NCBI GenBank assembly: GCA_046483385.1 | Contig: JAWODG010000152.1 | Coordinates: 1 to 64,000, forward strand | Length of the DNA: 64,000 bases | Source: B1Sed10-231 sp046483385 | GTDB taxonomy: Bacteria > Planctomycetota > Brocadiia > SM23-32 | Reading direction: 5' to 3' | Shown: piece after piece, positions 47,463-56,040 of the stretch | Layout: every line of letters begins with the position of its first letter | How positions within the stretch are numbered: position 1 is the first letter of the stretch | The notes under the pieces: model-generated | What the model saw: the letters and a program-made list of their open reading frames with translations, nothing else | The model's database searches: none | What the model was told of the DNA's origin: nothing | Made by a program: the position numbers and the translations under genes

Positions 47463-49328
47463 TCAACAGCTGTATTCCTCTACGCGCTGCTCCAGCCGAC
47501 GGGGGCTGTCTTGCAGGCCGCCCACCCGGTTGCGGGCCACCCACAGGCGCCGGTGTTCCCCCAGGATGATACGCATGTCGGCGGCCAACTCATTGCGCGT
47601 CTCCTCGTCCTCGATGGCGCCCGTGCAGAGCGCGATGCCGCGCCGGCAGGCGTGCACCAGCATGTGGGCCGCGTTGGTGAACTCGTCGTGGATCAGGTCC
47701 GCGTCCGGGCGGTCCATACGGGCGCGGGGCAGCACTTCCATGACCGACTCCACGTAGCGACGCGTGGCCTCCAGCTTCTCCTCGGTGACGCCCGGCGCCA
47801 GTGCCCGCTCGGGCGGCTGGTGCAGCAGATGGAAGAGGCCGGTTCCCCAAACCTGCCCGTGAGGCGCCTCGCTGCCCGCGTGGCCGACGTGCTGGTAGGC
47901 GTTGCCAAGGTCGTAGGCCAGCCGCCCCATGATGCCCGCCCGGTCGCGGAAGGCGTGCATGTCGAGCGCGGCGACGATGTCCCGCCGCCTTTTGGCCGCC
48001 GAACACCAGGAGAGCGCGGCTCCGGCCGCGTAGCCCAGGAAGCTCACCGGCAGGTATTGCAGGTGCCCGTTGTCCCCCCAGTCGGTGTTCAGCAGTCCGA
48101 GCGCGCCATGCTCCAGCCCGTTCTCGGAGGCGTTCCGGATGTTGGCCAAACAGACGTCCGTGCGCCCGGCGATGCTGTTCCACGTGGACGTCCCGGGGCA
48201 GACGTAGAACGGCACGCCGGAGTCGGCTACCTTCGCGCACTCCTCCTCGTACGGATGGTCGGCCCGGTAGCCCCATATCAGCACCGTGATGTCTTCGGGA
48301 AGTTCCCGGACCAGCTCCACGTTGTGCCGCACGATGATGTCGCCCCAGAAAAGCATGGTTCGCCCGTGCCTTTTCACTAGGTCGTGGATCTTCAGGAGGA
48401 AATCCAGATAGACCCGGCCGTTCCCCTTCTTTTCGCACTCCCCCTTACTGCGGCCCCGGCCCAGCTCCCAGGTCTCGTCGCAGCCGACGTTGAACTTGTC
48501 GCTGATGAAGTGCGGCAGCAGCTCCCCGTACATCTCTTCCAGCAACTCCAGGCTTCGCGGGTCCGTCGGACAGAGGGTGTGCGGCACATCGTGCCAGCCG
48601 CCATGCGGCCCTTCGTAACCCTCGGGACATTCGGCCAGCGGGCGGTACCGGGGGTGCTTGAGCCAGCGGTGGAAATGGCCGAAGGAGTTCTGGTTGGGCA
48701 CCAGTTCGATGAACCGTTCGCGACAGTACTCGTCCAGCCGGGCGATGTCCTCCCCCGTCATCGGGCTCGCCTGGGCCCAGACCTCCCGATGGTTGCGGTA
48801 AGCGAAGGTGTGCTCGGTGTAGAGCTCCAGATGGTTCACCTTCCACTCGGCCAGCATGTCGATCAGACCGAACAGCGTCTCCAGCTTCGGCACCTTGTCG
48901 CGGCTGATGTCCAGCATGACGCCGCGCGTGGCGAAGTCCGGATAGTCCTCGATGTCGCCGGCGGGCAGGGACCGCTCGCACTGGCGCAGCATCTGCGTCA
49001 GCGTCATGACACCGTAGAAGGCGCCCGCCGGATCAGCGGCGGTCAGCTCCAGACGGCTGCCGTCTACGTGCAGCGTGTAGCCCTCGTCCGGCAGTTCGCA
49101 TCCGGGGTCCAGCCGTACGACGGGCCCGGTCTCGGCGTCGCCCGCCCGCAACGCCCAACGGAGTCCCTGCGTCTCCCAGACGGCATCTTGCAGGCGCCGG
49201 CCCATGGGCAGGAGCGTTGGAAGGTCGCCGGAAAGCGTCAGAGTGGTGTCCGGCCTCAGCATGAACTCCCCGGCCGCCGGCGTGGCGCTGCGTGGACGGG
49301 GAAGGAAAACAAGATGCTCTATGGACAT
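47463..49328 (-). CDS. Beta-N-acetylhexosaminidase (GH20)
   Basis: 621 residues. The N-terminal GH20b-type domain ends near 110 (ADPAGAFYGVMTLTQML). The barrel starts RGVMLDISRDKVPKLETL and has the catalytic pair Asp284-Glu285 in FNVGCDETWELG, where Glu is the acid/base and Asp holds the substrate acetamido group. AEWKVNHLELYTEHTF and GHFHRWLKHPRYRPL are further GH20 elements. The enzyme removes terminal GlcNAc or GalNAc. There is no signal peptide, so it may act on imported oligosaccharides. AGGGGGA precedes the ATG. The C-terminal 200 residues are helical. Confidence 0.9.
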   Translation of the reverse strand: MSIEHLVFLPRPRSATPAAGEFMLRPDTTLTLSGDLPTLLPMGRRLQDAVWETQGLRWALRAGDAETGPVVRLDPGCELPDEGYTLHVDGSRLELTAADPAGAFYGVMTLTQMLRQCERSLPAGDIEDYPDFATRGVMLDISRDKVPKLETLFGLIDMLAEWKVNHLELYTEHTFAYRNHREVWAQASPMTGEDIARLDEYCRERFIELVPNQNSFGHFHRWLKHPRYRPLAECPEGYEGPHGGWHDVPHTLCPTDPRSLELLEEMYGELLPHFISDKFNVGCDETWELGRGRSKGECEKKGNGRVYLDFLLKIHDLVKRHGRTMLFWGDIIVRHNVELVRELPEDITVLIWGYRADHPYEEECAKVADSGVPFYVCPGTSTWNSIAGRTDVCLANIRNASENGLEHGALGLLNTDWGDNGHLQYLPVSFLGYAAGAALSWCSAAKRRRDIVAALDMHAFRDRAGIMGRLAYDLGNAYQHVGHAGSEAPHGQVWGTGLFHLLHQPPERALAPGVTEEKLEATRRYVESVMEVLPRARMDRPDADLIHDEFTNAAHMLVHACRRGIALCTGAIEDEETRNELAADMRIILGEHRRLWVARNRVGGLQDSPRRLEQRVEEYSC

Positions 49329-49440
49329 TGGGCGGTCCCCCTGGCAAATGCCGTGCGATGAGGGGAGGTATTCTTACAGGACGCCCGACGGCGCGCAAGT
49401 CGCGGGAAGGCAGGAAGGAAGGGCTGGGAAGCGAAAGCGG

Positions 49441-49557
49441 CATGGCGGAGCGGCTGGGCCAGTACACTCTCAAGACCGTGACACAGCCTCCTCGCCCCGC
49501 CACACACAGGGTCGGAGATCCTTCACCCGCTCGCTAAGAGCGGGTTCAGGATGACCG
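49441..49557. repeat. Dispersed repeat (family B), copy 1
   Basis: A unit of about 115 bases with CAAGACCGTGACACAGCC, the core GGGTCGGAGAT (49509-49519) and the end TCAGGATGACCG (49546-49557). Near-copies are at 49599-49715 and, more diverged, 60731-60826. The gap 49329-49925 (597 bases) contains only repeats. Confidence 0.75.
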
Positions 49558-49598
49558 TCCCTGGGACCCGCGCGTGATGCTTTACCACGAGAGCGAGC

Positions 49599-49715
49599 AT
49601 GAGGGAACGGCTCAGCCCCTATGCTTTGCAGACCGGGACACAACCCCCGCAGTTCGCCACACGCAAAGGGTCGGAGATGCTTCTTTGCGCCCTGCGGCGG
49701 ACTCAGCATGACCGC
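49599..49715. repeat. Dispersed repeat (family B), copy 2
   Basis: Same layout as copy 1 and in tandem with it: CAGACCGGGACACAACC, GGGTCGGAGAT (49668-49678), TCAGCATGACCG (49703-49714). The segment between core and end differs in sequence but not in length by more than a few bases. Confidence 0.75.
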
Positions 49716-49774
49716 CACCGGCTATACTTACGCGTTCTGTGCAGCCGACGAGATGCCACGCAGACGGACAGGAA

Positions 49775-49908
49775 GCCCGCCGCATGGCGGGCGACAGGTG
49801 TTAGCCCCGGACGTCAGTCCGGGGGAAACGCCGGGCGGAACAGCTGAACCCGCCGCATGGCGGGTGGCACACCGTGGAAGGCCAACCGGCGAGCAAGAGC
49901 ACGAGGGA
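49775..49908. repeat. Triple-hairpin repeat (family A), copy 3, with tail
   Basis: Stem 1 GCCCGCC/GGCGGGC (49775-49781, 49786-49792), 12 bases, stem 2 CCCCGGAC/GTCCGGGG (49805-49812, 49817-49824), third stem ACCCGCC/GGCGGGT with loop GCAT (49848-49854, 49859-49865), and tail CGGCGAGCAAGAGCACGAGG (49887-49906). It ends about 18 bases from the helicase stop. Confidence 0.88.
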
Positions 49909-49925
49909 GCGGCGAATAGCGCCGT

Positions 49926-52136
49926 TCACGCGGGGGCTATGTCCTCCGAGGGCAGCAGCATGACCATCGGGCCGTGCTCGACGAAGTGGACCCGCACCAT
50001 ATGGCGCGTGCCCATCGGCTTGATCTCCAGTATCTTGCCCTCGCCCCAGTGGGGATGCTCGACCTTCACTCCCTCGGCCAGTCGGTCCCCGTCGCCGCCG
50101 TCCAGTATGCGGAGGGAAATCCGCTGTTTCTTCTTCAGCACGTAGTCCATCTCGCGGGCGAACCCGGCGGCCGACGACGCAGGCGCTGTCGGCGAAGCCG
50201 GCGACTCGTCCTCCACCACATCGTCCGGCAACTCGCTCAGGAACGGAGACGGCGTGGCGATTTCCTCGCGTCCCTGCACGCGCCGACGCCGGGCGTGCGA
50301 GAGGTAAAGCTGCTCCCGGGCGCGCGTCATACCGACGTAGAACAGCCGGCGCTCCTCCTCCAGCGCCTCCCGTTCGGTGCCGTCGATGCGGTCCTCCAGC
50401 GCCCGTCGATGAGGCAGCACTTCGTCCTCGACTCCCACAATGAACACGACGTCGAACTCGAGGCCCTTGGCCGAGTGCAGCGTCATGAAGGGCACGGCGC
50501 GTGCCTGCGCCTTCCACCCGTCCACGTCGCTGACAAGCGCCGCCTGCTCCAGAAAACCCATCAGGTCACCCTCGGGGTTGCGCTCGTCGTATTCCTGCGC
50601 ATAGCCCAGGAAGTAGTCCACCACCTCGCGGGTGTCCTCCCGCTGGGAATCGGGCTGTCCCTCCACGTAGTTGGTCAATTCAATCAGTTCTTTCAGCAAC
50701 TCGCGCATGCCGTCCGCCTCTATCTGGCCGAGTCGGCGGTAGAGGTCGTGAAAGGCCTCCACGGCGCTTGTCGCCCGGGCGCCGAGCGCGTCAATCTCCT
50801 GCGCGCGTCCGGCCGCCTCCAGCAGGGACACATTCATCCGGGCCGCCGCCTCCGTCAGCCTCTCGAGCGTCTTGTTCCCTATGCCGCGCGAAGGATTGTT
50901 GATGATGCGCCGGCAGGACTCATCGTCCCGGGGATTGACCAGAAGCTGGAGGTAGGCCCGCAGGTCCTTGACCTCCTTGCGGTCGAAAAACCCCACGCTG
51001 TCCACCACCTGGTGGGGCAGCGACAGTGTAGCGAAGGCGTCCTCCAGCGGCATCGACTGGTATTTTGTTCGGTAGAAGACAGCTATCTCGGAGGGCGGGA
51101 CGTCATCGTTGATCAGCTCATCCACCTTCCGCGCCACCCACCGGGCCTCATCGTAGGAGTCGGAGAAGCCCCGCAGCACGATGGGCGGCCCGCCTTCCCG
51201 CTCGGTCCACAACTCCTTCTCGTGGCGAAGCACGTTGTGGCTGATACAGGCGGAGGCGCCGCGCAGGATGTTGCCCGTCGAGCGGTAGTTCCGCTCCAGC
51301 GTGACGATGCGCGTGCCGGGGAAGTCCTCTTCAAACTCCAGCAGATTGTCCAGCCGCGCTCCGCGCCAACTGTAGATCATCTGGTCCGGGTCGCCCACCG
51401 CCGTGATGTTGCGGTGCTTGCCCTGCAGGGCGCGGGCTATGAGGTGCTGGGCCAGATTGGTGTCCTGGTATTCGTCCACCAGCACGTGGAGGTAAGTGTC
51501 CTGATAGTCGGCCAGCACGCGCGGGCTTTGCCGGAAAACCTCGAGCGTCTTCAGCAGCAGATCGTCGAAGTCGAGCGCGTTGTTGCGGGCCAGCTCCTCC
51601 TCGTAATCGCGATAGGCGGTGGCCAGGGTCTTCTCTTCGATGCCCATCGCGTCCTCTTCGCAGTCGGCAGGGCCGATGATGCGGTCCTTCCGGTTGCCTA
51701 TGAATTCCAGCACGTGGGCCGGCTTGAAGGTGGCGTCGTCGAGCTGACGGTCCTTGATGATACGTCGGATGACCCGCAGCGAATCGGTCCTGTCGTAGAT
51801 GGTGAAGGACGGGTCCCGGCCGATGTTGGCTATTTCCCGGCGGAGGAACCGGGCGCACCAGCTATGGAAGGTGCTGACGTAGACATCCTCTCCCACGAGC
51901 GCCTCCACGCGGCGGCGCATCTCGTCGGCCGCCTTGTTGGTGAAGGTCAGGGCCAGCACGCGGTCGGGCGGGACACCGTCGGCCAGCAGGTAAGCGATGC
52001 GGCGGGTGATGACGCGCGTCTTACCGCTGCCCGCCCCCGCCACGACCAGCAAGGGGCCCTCTCCGTGGCACACGGCCTCCCGCTGGGATTCCGTCAGTCC
52101 TTCGACGATGGCCTGCGTGCTGTCGTTTCGTGGCAT
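49926..52136 (-). CDS. pcrA: UvrD/Rep-family DNA helicase (PcrA-like)
   Basis: 736 residues from MPRNDSTQ. LTESQREAVCHGEGPLLVVA and the Walker A VVAGAGSGKTRVITRR open superfamily 1 helicase domain 1A; then TFHSWCARFLRRE, DEYQDTNLAQ (motif II), GDPDQMIYSWRGA (motif III), ERNYRST (IV), LHSAKGLEFDVVFIVG (V) and VGMTRAREQLYLSHA (VI). The C-terminus VEHPHWGEGKILEIKPMG is the PcrA tudor-like module that contacts RNA polymerase. It works in nucleotide-excision repair and fork or transcription conflicts. The ribosome site is weak; an open frame upstream to 52268 looks non-coding. Confidence 0.95.
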   Translation of the reverse strand: MPRNDSTQAIVEGLTESQREAVCHGEGPLLVVAGAGSGKTRVITRRIAYLLADGVPPDRVLALTFTNKAADEMRRRVEALVGEDVYVSTFHSWCARFLRREIANIGRDPSFTIYDRTDSLRVIRRIIKDRQLDDATFKPAHVLEFIGNRKDRIIGPADCEEDAMGIEEKTLATAYRDYEEELARNNALDFDDLLLKTLEVFRQSPRVLADYQDTYLHVLVDEYQDTNLAQHLIARALQGKHRNITAVGDPDQMIYSWRGARLDNLLEFEEDFPGTRIVTLERNYRSTGNILRGASACISHNVLRHEKELWTEREGGPPIVLRGFSDSYDEARWVARKVDELINDDVPPSEIAVFYRTKYQSMPLEDAFATLSLPHQVVDSVGFFDRKEVKDLRAYLQLLVNPRDDESCRRIINNPSRGIGNKTLERLTEAAARMNVSLLEAAGRAQEIDALGARATSAVEAFHDLYRRLGQIEADGMRELLKELIELTNYVEGQPDSQREDTREVVDYFLGYAQEYDERNPEGDLMGFLEQAALVSDVDGWKAQARAVPFMTLHSAKGLEFDVVFIVGVEDEVLPHRRALEDRIDGTEREALEEERRLFYVGMTRAREQLYLSHARRRRVQGREEIATPSPFLSELPDDVVEDESPASPTAPASSAAGFAREMDYVLKKKQRISLRILDGGDGDRLAEGVKVEHPHWGEGKILEIKPMGTRHMVRVHFVEHGPMVMLLPSEDIAPA

Positions 52137-52260
52137 GGGCAGAGCAGAACCGAAGAATAGTAACGTGTTGGCCGAAAAAGACTTAGAGTGGAAAGGCGCC
52201 TGCGCCGTCCCCGTGACTTCCCTCATCATAGGCCGGGGCGCCCGAGGTGTCAAACGGGTC

Positions 52261-52290
52261 TTGCGCACCCGCCGGTCTGTGGTTTATGCT
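52261..52290 (+). promoter_or_regulatory. Possible promoter of the small lipoprotein/M48 protease pair
   Basis: TTGCGC (52261-52266), an 18-base spacer and TATGCT (52285-52290), 31 bases before the lipoprotein ATG. The -35 matches only 3 of 6. Confidence 0.3.
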
Positions 52291-52321
52291 GTCTGTTGGG
52301 AGAAACTGGGAGCGAACCGGC

Positions 52322-52495
52322 ATGCGGCTGAAGACAATCCTGGCATTTCTGGTACTGACCTCGGCGCTGGGCTGCGCTGTGCCCGACCGCATCAGGGAGA
52401 TCCAGCCGCCCGAGCAGCCGCCTTTGCCCCAACTGGAACAGCATCTGGACTATCAGGACCCGGATGCCGGGGAACCGGACTATATCGTGGAGTGA
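52322..52495 (+). CDS. Tiny lipoprotein, unknown function
   Basis: 57 residues: a lipoprotein signal MRLKTILAFLVLTSALGC with lipidated Cys18, then a short Pro/Gln/Asp-rich tail (VPDRIREIQPPEQPPLPQ). No domain is visible. GGGAG lies nine bases before the ATG; a longer frame upstream would hide the signal. It precedes the M48 protease lipoprotein by 37 bases, so the two may be made together and share an envelope location. Confidence 0.65.
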   Translation: MRLKTILAFLVLTSALGCAVPDRIREIQPPEQPPLPQLEQHLDYQDPDAGEPDYIVE

Positions 52496-52532
52496 GCGGG
52501 GTACGGTACCGTCCCCGCACGGGAGCTGAACT

Positions 52533-53942
52533 ATGGCCGATCGCGTCGTCAGAACGTTGTTCATCGGCGCCGTGGCGCTGGCGGGCCTGGTTCTCGCGGG
52601 ATGTCGCGTGAATCCGGTGACGGGCACCCGCGAGTTCATGCTCGTGCCGGAATCCCAGGAGGTCCAGCTCGGCCATCGGAACCACCCCGACATCATCTTC
52701 ATGTACGACGGGGAATACCACGACCCCGAGCTGAACCGGTATCTGGGCACCATCGTCATGCGGCTGCACGAGGTCTCGCATCGGCCCGAGATGCCGATGG
52801 AGTTCACAATGCTGAACACCTCGGTCATCAACGCTTTCGCCACTCCGGCGCACGTTTACGCGACGCGGGGCTTCCTGTCCCGGCTGGAGAACGAGGCGCA
52901 GTTCGCCGCCGTCATGGGCCATGAGTTGACTCACGTGGCCGCCGGGCACTCCGCCAAACGGCTGAGCAACAACCTGCTGGTCTCGCTGGCTGTCGGCGCG
53001 GCGGACTTGGCGGTCGGCGAGTCGGGAATCGGTCAACTGGCCGTGGGCGCCGGCCAGGCGGGCATCACGCTGCTGGGGCTCTCCTACAGTCGAGATCAGG
53101 AACGCCAGGCGGACCGGGTCGGCACCTACTACATGGCGCTGGCCGGCTGGGACCCGCAGCAGTCCGTCACGATGCAGAAACTGCTGCAGTCTTTCAACGA
53201 AAGGGAGCCGATGATCCTGGACCGCTATCTCTCCACCCACCCCATGTCGGATGACCGCATTCAGCAGATCCGGGCGGTTATTCAGCAGAAGGAACTCGAC
53301 TCGGGCTACGTTCAGGGCGACGGGGTATACGAGGATCGCTGGGACCGCCGCCTGACGCGCCTGAGACAGGTGGACAAAGACTTCGAGCCGTATGACAGGG
53401 GCATGGAGATGCTCTCGCAGAAGCGGTTCGACGAGGCGCTCGGGGCGGCCAACCAGGCCATCGCCAACCGGGACGACCAGGCCCCGTTCTTCCGGCTGAA
53501 GGGGGACGCCCTGCTGGGACTGGGCATGATCGACCAGGCCAAGACAGCCTACCGGCGCTCGCTGCAGGTGGACGAGCGATACGTCCTGGCCAACATCGGG
53601 CTGGGGCGCGCCTACCTGGCCGAGGGCAACCAGGAAGCCGCCGAACAGGAGTTTGAGAAGGCGGCCCGTGACTACCCCGGCAGCGCAACGGCCCTGTATG
53701 GCCTGGGGACGGCACGCTTCAACCAGCGACGCTACGAGGAGGCCATCCTGCCGCTTCAGAACGTCGCCGCCGCCGCGCCCGGCAACCCGCAGCCGCATTA
53801 CATGCTCGCCGTCAGCTACGACAAACTGGGGGAGACCGCGCGGGCTTACGAAGCTTATCAGAACGCGCTGGCGGCGGGGCTCGGGGGCGAGGACCGCGTC
53901 CACGCCGAGACCCGCGTGGAGTCCCTCACCCCCACCCGCTGA
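52533..53942 (+). CDS. M48 family metalloprotease lipoprotein with TPR repeats (BepA/LoiP-like)
   Basis: 469 residues. LVLAGC lipobox (Cys24). The protease domain has HELTH (His130, Glu131, His134) and the third zinc ligand Glu in SRDQERQADRVG; NAFATPAHVYATRGFL is the conserved M48 substrate-cleft strand. From about residue 285 there are TPR-like helices (ALGAANQAIANRDDQAPFF, YVLANIGLGRAYLAEGNQ). This is the architecture of BepA-type periplasmic proteases that degrade or help mature outer-membrane proteins. GGGAG precedes the ATG. Confidence 0.92.
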   Translation: MADRVVRTLFIGAVALAGLVLAGCRVNPVTGTREFMLVPESQEVQLGHRNHPDIIFMYDGEYHDPELNRYLGTIVMRLHEVSHRPEMPMEFTMLNTSVINAFATPAHVYATRGFLSRLENEAQFAAVMGHELTHVAAGHSAKRLSNNLLVSLAVGAADLAVGESGIGQLAVGAGQAGITLLGLSYSRDQERQADRVGTYYMALAGWDPQQSVTMQKLLQSFNEREPMILDRYLSTHPMSDDRIQQIRAVIQQKELDSGYVQGDGVYEDRWDRRLTRLRQVDKDFEPYDRGMEMLSQKRFDEALGAANQAIANRDDQAPFFRLKGDALLGLGMIDQAKTAYRRSLQVDERYVLANIGLGRAYLAEGNQEAAEQEFEKAARDYPGSATALYGLGTARFNQRRYEEAILPLQNVAAAAPGNPQPHYMLAVSYDKLGETARAYEAYQNALAAGLGGEDRVHAETRVESLTPTR

Positions 53943-53960
53943 CCGGCGTACTACGGACCA

Positions 53961-53989
53961 TTGGCATGTCGAGCCAGGGCCGCTACAAT
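53961..53989 (+). promoter_or_regulatory. Sigma-70 promoter of the epimerase/oxidoreductase operon
   Basis: TTGGCA (53961-53966, 5 of 6), 17 bases, TACAAT (53984-53989, 5 of 6), 47 bases before the ATG. Confidence 0.6.
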
Positions 53990-54036
53990 CCCACCGGAAA
54001 CGCATTCATGCCGCTGCCATTGGAGGAGCTGCCGCC

Positions 54037-54873
54037 ATGCTGTGGGGCTACGCGAACGGATGGTATCCAGAGTTCCTGACTCGCGACGAGGACGAACTTT
54101 ACGCCAAACTGAAGTTCCTGATGGACCATGACCTGCAGGAGACGGGCGTTGCGCTGGACGAAATCGCCGCGCTGACCGACGAGGAACGCGACCGGCTCGG
54201 CGCGTTCCTCGAGGACAATGACCTGCACCTGACGCCGTCGGTCTGGTTCGATTACCTGAACACCGATGAGGACGAAGCGCGCCGGAAGGCGGAGGAGATC
54301 GCGGAAGACCTGCGGACCTGCGGCCCCGTGATGCGGGCGTGGTCCGTGATGACGAAGGCCGGCGCCGGCCACCGATTCGACCGGAACCCGCCCCTCGAGG
54401 AGAAGCTGGAGCGCCTCTGCCGTTCCATGGCGCCGCTGGCGCAGACCTGCCACGAGCTGGACATGCCCCTGATGATCGACACGCAGGGCGATTTCTACTC
54501 GGCCGACTTCGTGCAGATGTGCGAGAAAGTCCCGCACCTGTACGCACACGTGGACACGGCCAACCTCTTCTGGGCCTGCGAGCGCATCCGGCCCGCGTTT
54601 GAGCGATTGGCTCCCTACGTGATCGGCACGCACTGGCGCGACGAACGCATCACCATCGGCAACCGCAAGCCGCGGGGCGTGCTGCTGCACAACTGCGTGA
54701 CCGGGCAGGGGGACGTTCCGTTGCGGGAACTCTACCCGGTCCTGATGGAGAAGGCGCCCGACCCGGACCGGCTCGTGATGCAGCTCGAGATGTTCGGCCC
54801 GCGCGAGATGGACCCGCGCGAGTGCCTCGAGCAGTCGCTCGCTTTCTTCCGCAGCTTCAGGGAGGAGAACTGA
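54037..54873 (+). CDS. Sugar phosphate isomerase/epimerase family (xylose-isomerase-like TIM barrel)
   Basis: 278 residues from MLWGYANGWYPEF, with GGAGGAG eight bases upstream. TIM-barrel features of the AP-endonuclease-2/xylose-isomerase-like family are visible: LTPSVWFDY, MIDTQGDFYSADFVQMCEK, LYAHVDTANLFWACERI and VIGTHWRDERIT, with acid and His metal ligands near the C-terminal ends of strands. Members isomerise sugars or inositols. The stop overlaps the next start by one base (TGATG), coupling it to a Gfo/Idh/MocA oxidoreductase, a frequent partner. Confidence 0.85.
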   Translation: MLWGYANGWYPEFLTRDEDELYAKLKFLMDHDLQETGVALDEIAALTDEERDRLGAFLEDNDLHLTPSVWFDYLNTDEDEARRKAEEIAEDLRTCGPVMRAWSVMTKAGAGHRFDRNPPLEEKLERLCRSMAPLAQTCHELDMPLMIDTQGDFYSADFVQMCEKVPHLYAHVDTANLFWACERIRPAFERLAPYVIGTHWRDERITIGNRKPRGVLLHNCVTGQGDVPLRELYPVLMEKAPDPDRLVMQLEMFGPREMDPRECLEQSLAFFRSFREEN

Positions 54874-55943
54874 TGAGCGCCGACACGGAAGGACAACTCA
54901 AGGCCGCCGTAGTGGGCGCCGGACGTATGTGCCGGCGCCACGCCGCCGCAATGGCCGAGAGCGGGGAGTTCATTCTGAGCGCAGTCTGCGACATCTCCGA
55001 GCAGGCCGCGCGGGAGGCCGCCGGCGAGCTGGACGCCGCGCCCTACACCGACCTGGAGGAGATGCTGGCCGCCGAACGGCCCGACGTCGTCACCATCGCC
55101 ACCCCCGGTGCCACACACGCTGACCTGACTGAACGGGTGGCGTCCGCCGGCGTGTGCGGCATCTGCTGCGAGAAGCCCATGGCGACCTCCCTGGGCGACG
55201 GGCGACGGATGGTGCGTGCCTGCCGGGAGAACGACGTCGCCCTCATCGTGAACCACCAGCGCCGGATGGGGGAGGACCTGACCTGCATGCGCCGCATGAT
55301 AGAGGAGGGGGCGATCGGCAAGCTGCGGTTGCTGCGGGGCTCCTGCGCCGGGGATCTGCTGACGGACGGCACTCACCTGGTCAACTCCCTCCGCCACCTG
55401 GCCGGGGATGAGGAGGCGGAATGGGTTCTGGGGCAGGTGCACCGCAGGAAGCCCGACCCCTCGGAGCCGAAAAGCACCAATACCAAGAAGTCCGGAGGAT
55501 ATCGCTACGGCTATCCGGTTGAAGACGGCGCCGTGGCCGTGGTGGGCCTCAAGTCGGGGCTGCGCATCGAGCTGTTCACGGGGGACGCGCGCCTTCAGGA
55601 CCGCCCGTATCAGGACTACGAAGCTGTGGGGACCACGGGAAGGCTCTGGCGCGAAGGGGACAACGGCGAGCCACCGCTGCGCATCCTGGACGACTATGAA
55701 GCCGGATGGCGCCCCGCCCCGCTCGGGGATGCCGAACCGGCCGCGATGACGCGCAGCTACCTGGCTTTCGCCCGCACCCTGCGGGAAGGGACGCCCCACC
55801 CCCTGGCGGGCGAGTCCGTGCTGAATGGGCTGGAGATAATCACTGCGATCCACGAATCCGCCCGGACCAACCGGTGTATTGAGCTGCCGGTTGAACAGGA
55901 AGCCTATCCGCTGGCACTGATGCTGGAGGCGCGCCGGCTCTGA
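54873..55943 (+). CDS. Gfo/Idh/MocA family oxidoreductase (second copy)
   Basis: 356 residues. AAVVGAGRMCRRHAAAMAES is the Rossmann motif (G-x-G-x-x-x-x-H), GICCEKPMATS carries the E-K-P Lys, and NHQRRMGEDLTCMRRMI begins the catalytic half, with DGTHLVNSLRHLAGD containing the catalytic D-x-x-x-H pattern. It should oxidise or reduce a cyclic polyol or sugar with NAD(P). GGAGGAG lies within the end of the epimerase gene. An upstream in-frame GTG is less likely. Confidence 0.92.
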   Translation: MSADTEGQLKAAVVGAGRMCRRHAAAMAESGEFILSAVCDISEQAAREAAGELDAAPYTDLEEMLAAERPDVVTIATPGATHADLTERVASAGVCGICCEKPMATSLGDGRRMVRACRENDVALIVNHQRRMGEDLTCMRRMIEEGAIGKLRLLRGSCAGDLLTDGTHLVNSLRHLAGDEEAEWVLGQVHRRKPDPSEPKSTNTKKSGGYRYGYPVEDGAVAVVGLKSGLRIELFTGDARLQDRPYQDYEAVGTTGRLWREGDNGEPPLRILDDYEAGWRPAPLGDAEPAAMTRSYLAFARTLREGTPHPLAGESVLNGLEIITAIHESARTNRCIELPVEQEAYPLALMLEARRL

Positions 55944-55975
55944 CGGATTCCCGAGGTGGGCCGGTGCAAGACGGC

Positions 55976-56005
55976 TTGACGGCGGCGCCCCGGCGCATCT
56001 ATGCT
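55976..56005 (+). promoter_or_regulatory. Promoter of the CapK/ATP-grasp pair
   Basis: TTGACG (5 of 6) at 55976-55981, an 18-base spacer and TATGCT (4 of 6) at 56000-56005, 35 bases before the GTG start. It separates this pair from the preceding oxidoreductase operon. Confidence 0.5.
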
Positions 56006-56040
56006 GCCGTTTCTGCGGTTAGGCTGCAAAGGGGGTTTGT

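Noticed and set aside
49974..52160. 728-codon open frame antisense to the UvrD/PcrA helicase
   Set aside because: Mirror of a fully conserved helicase; no start signal and no recognisable domain.
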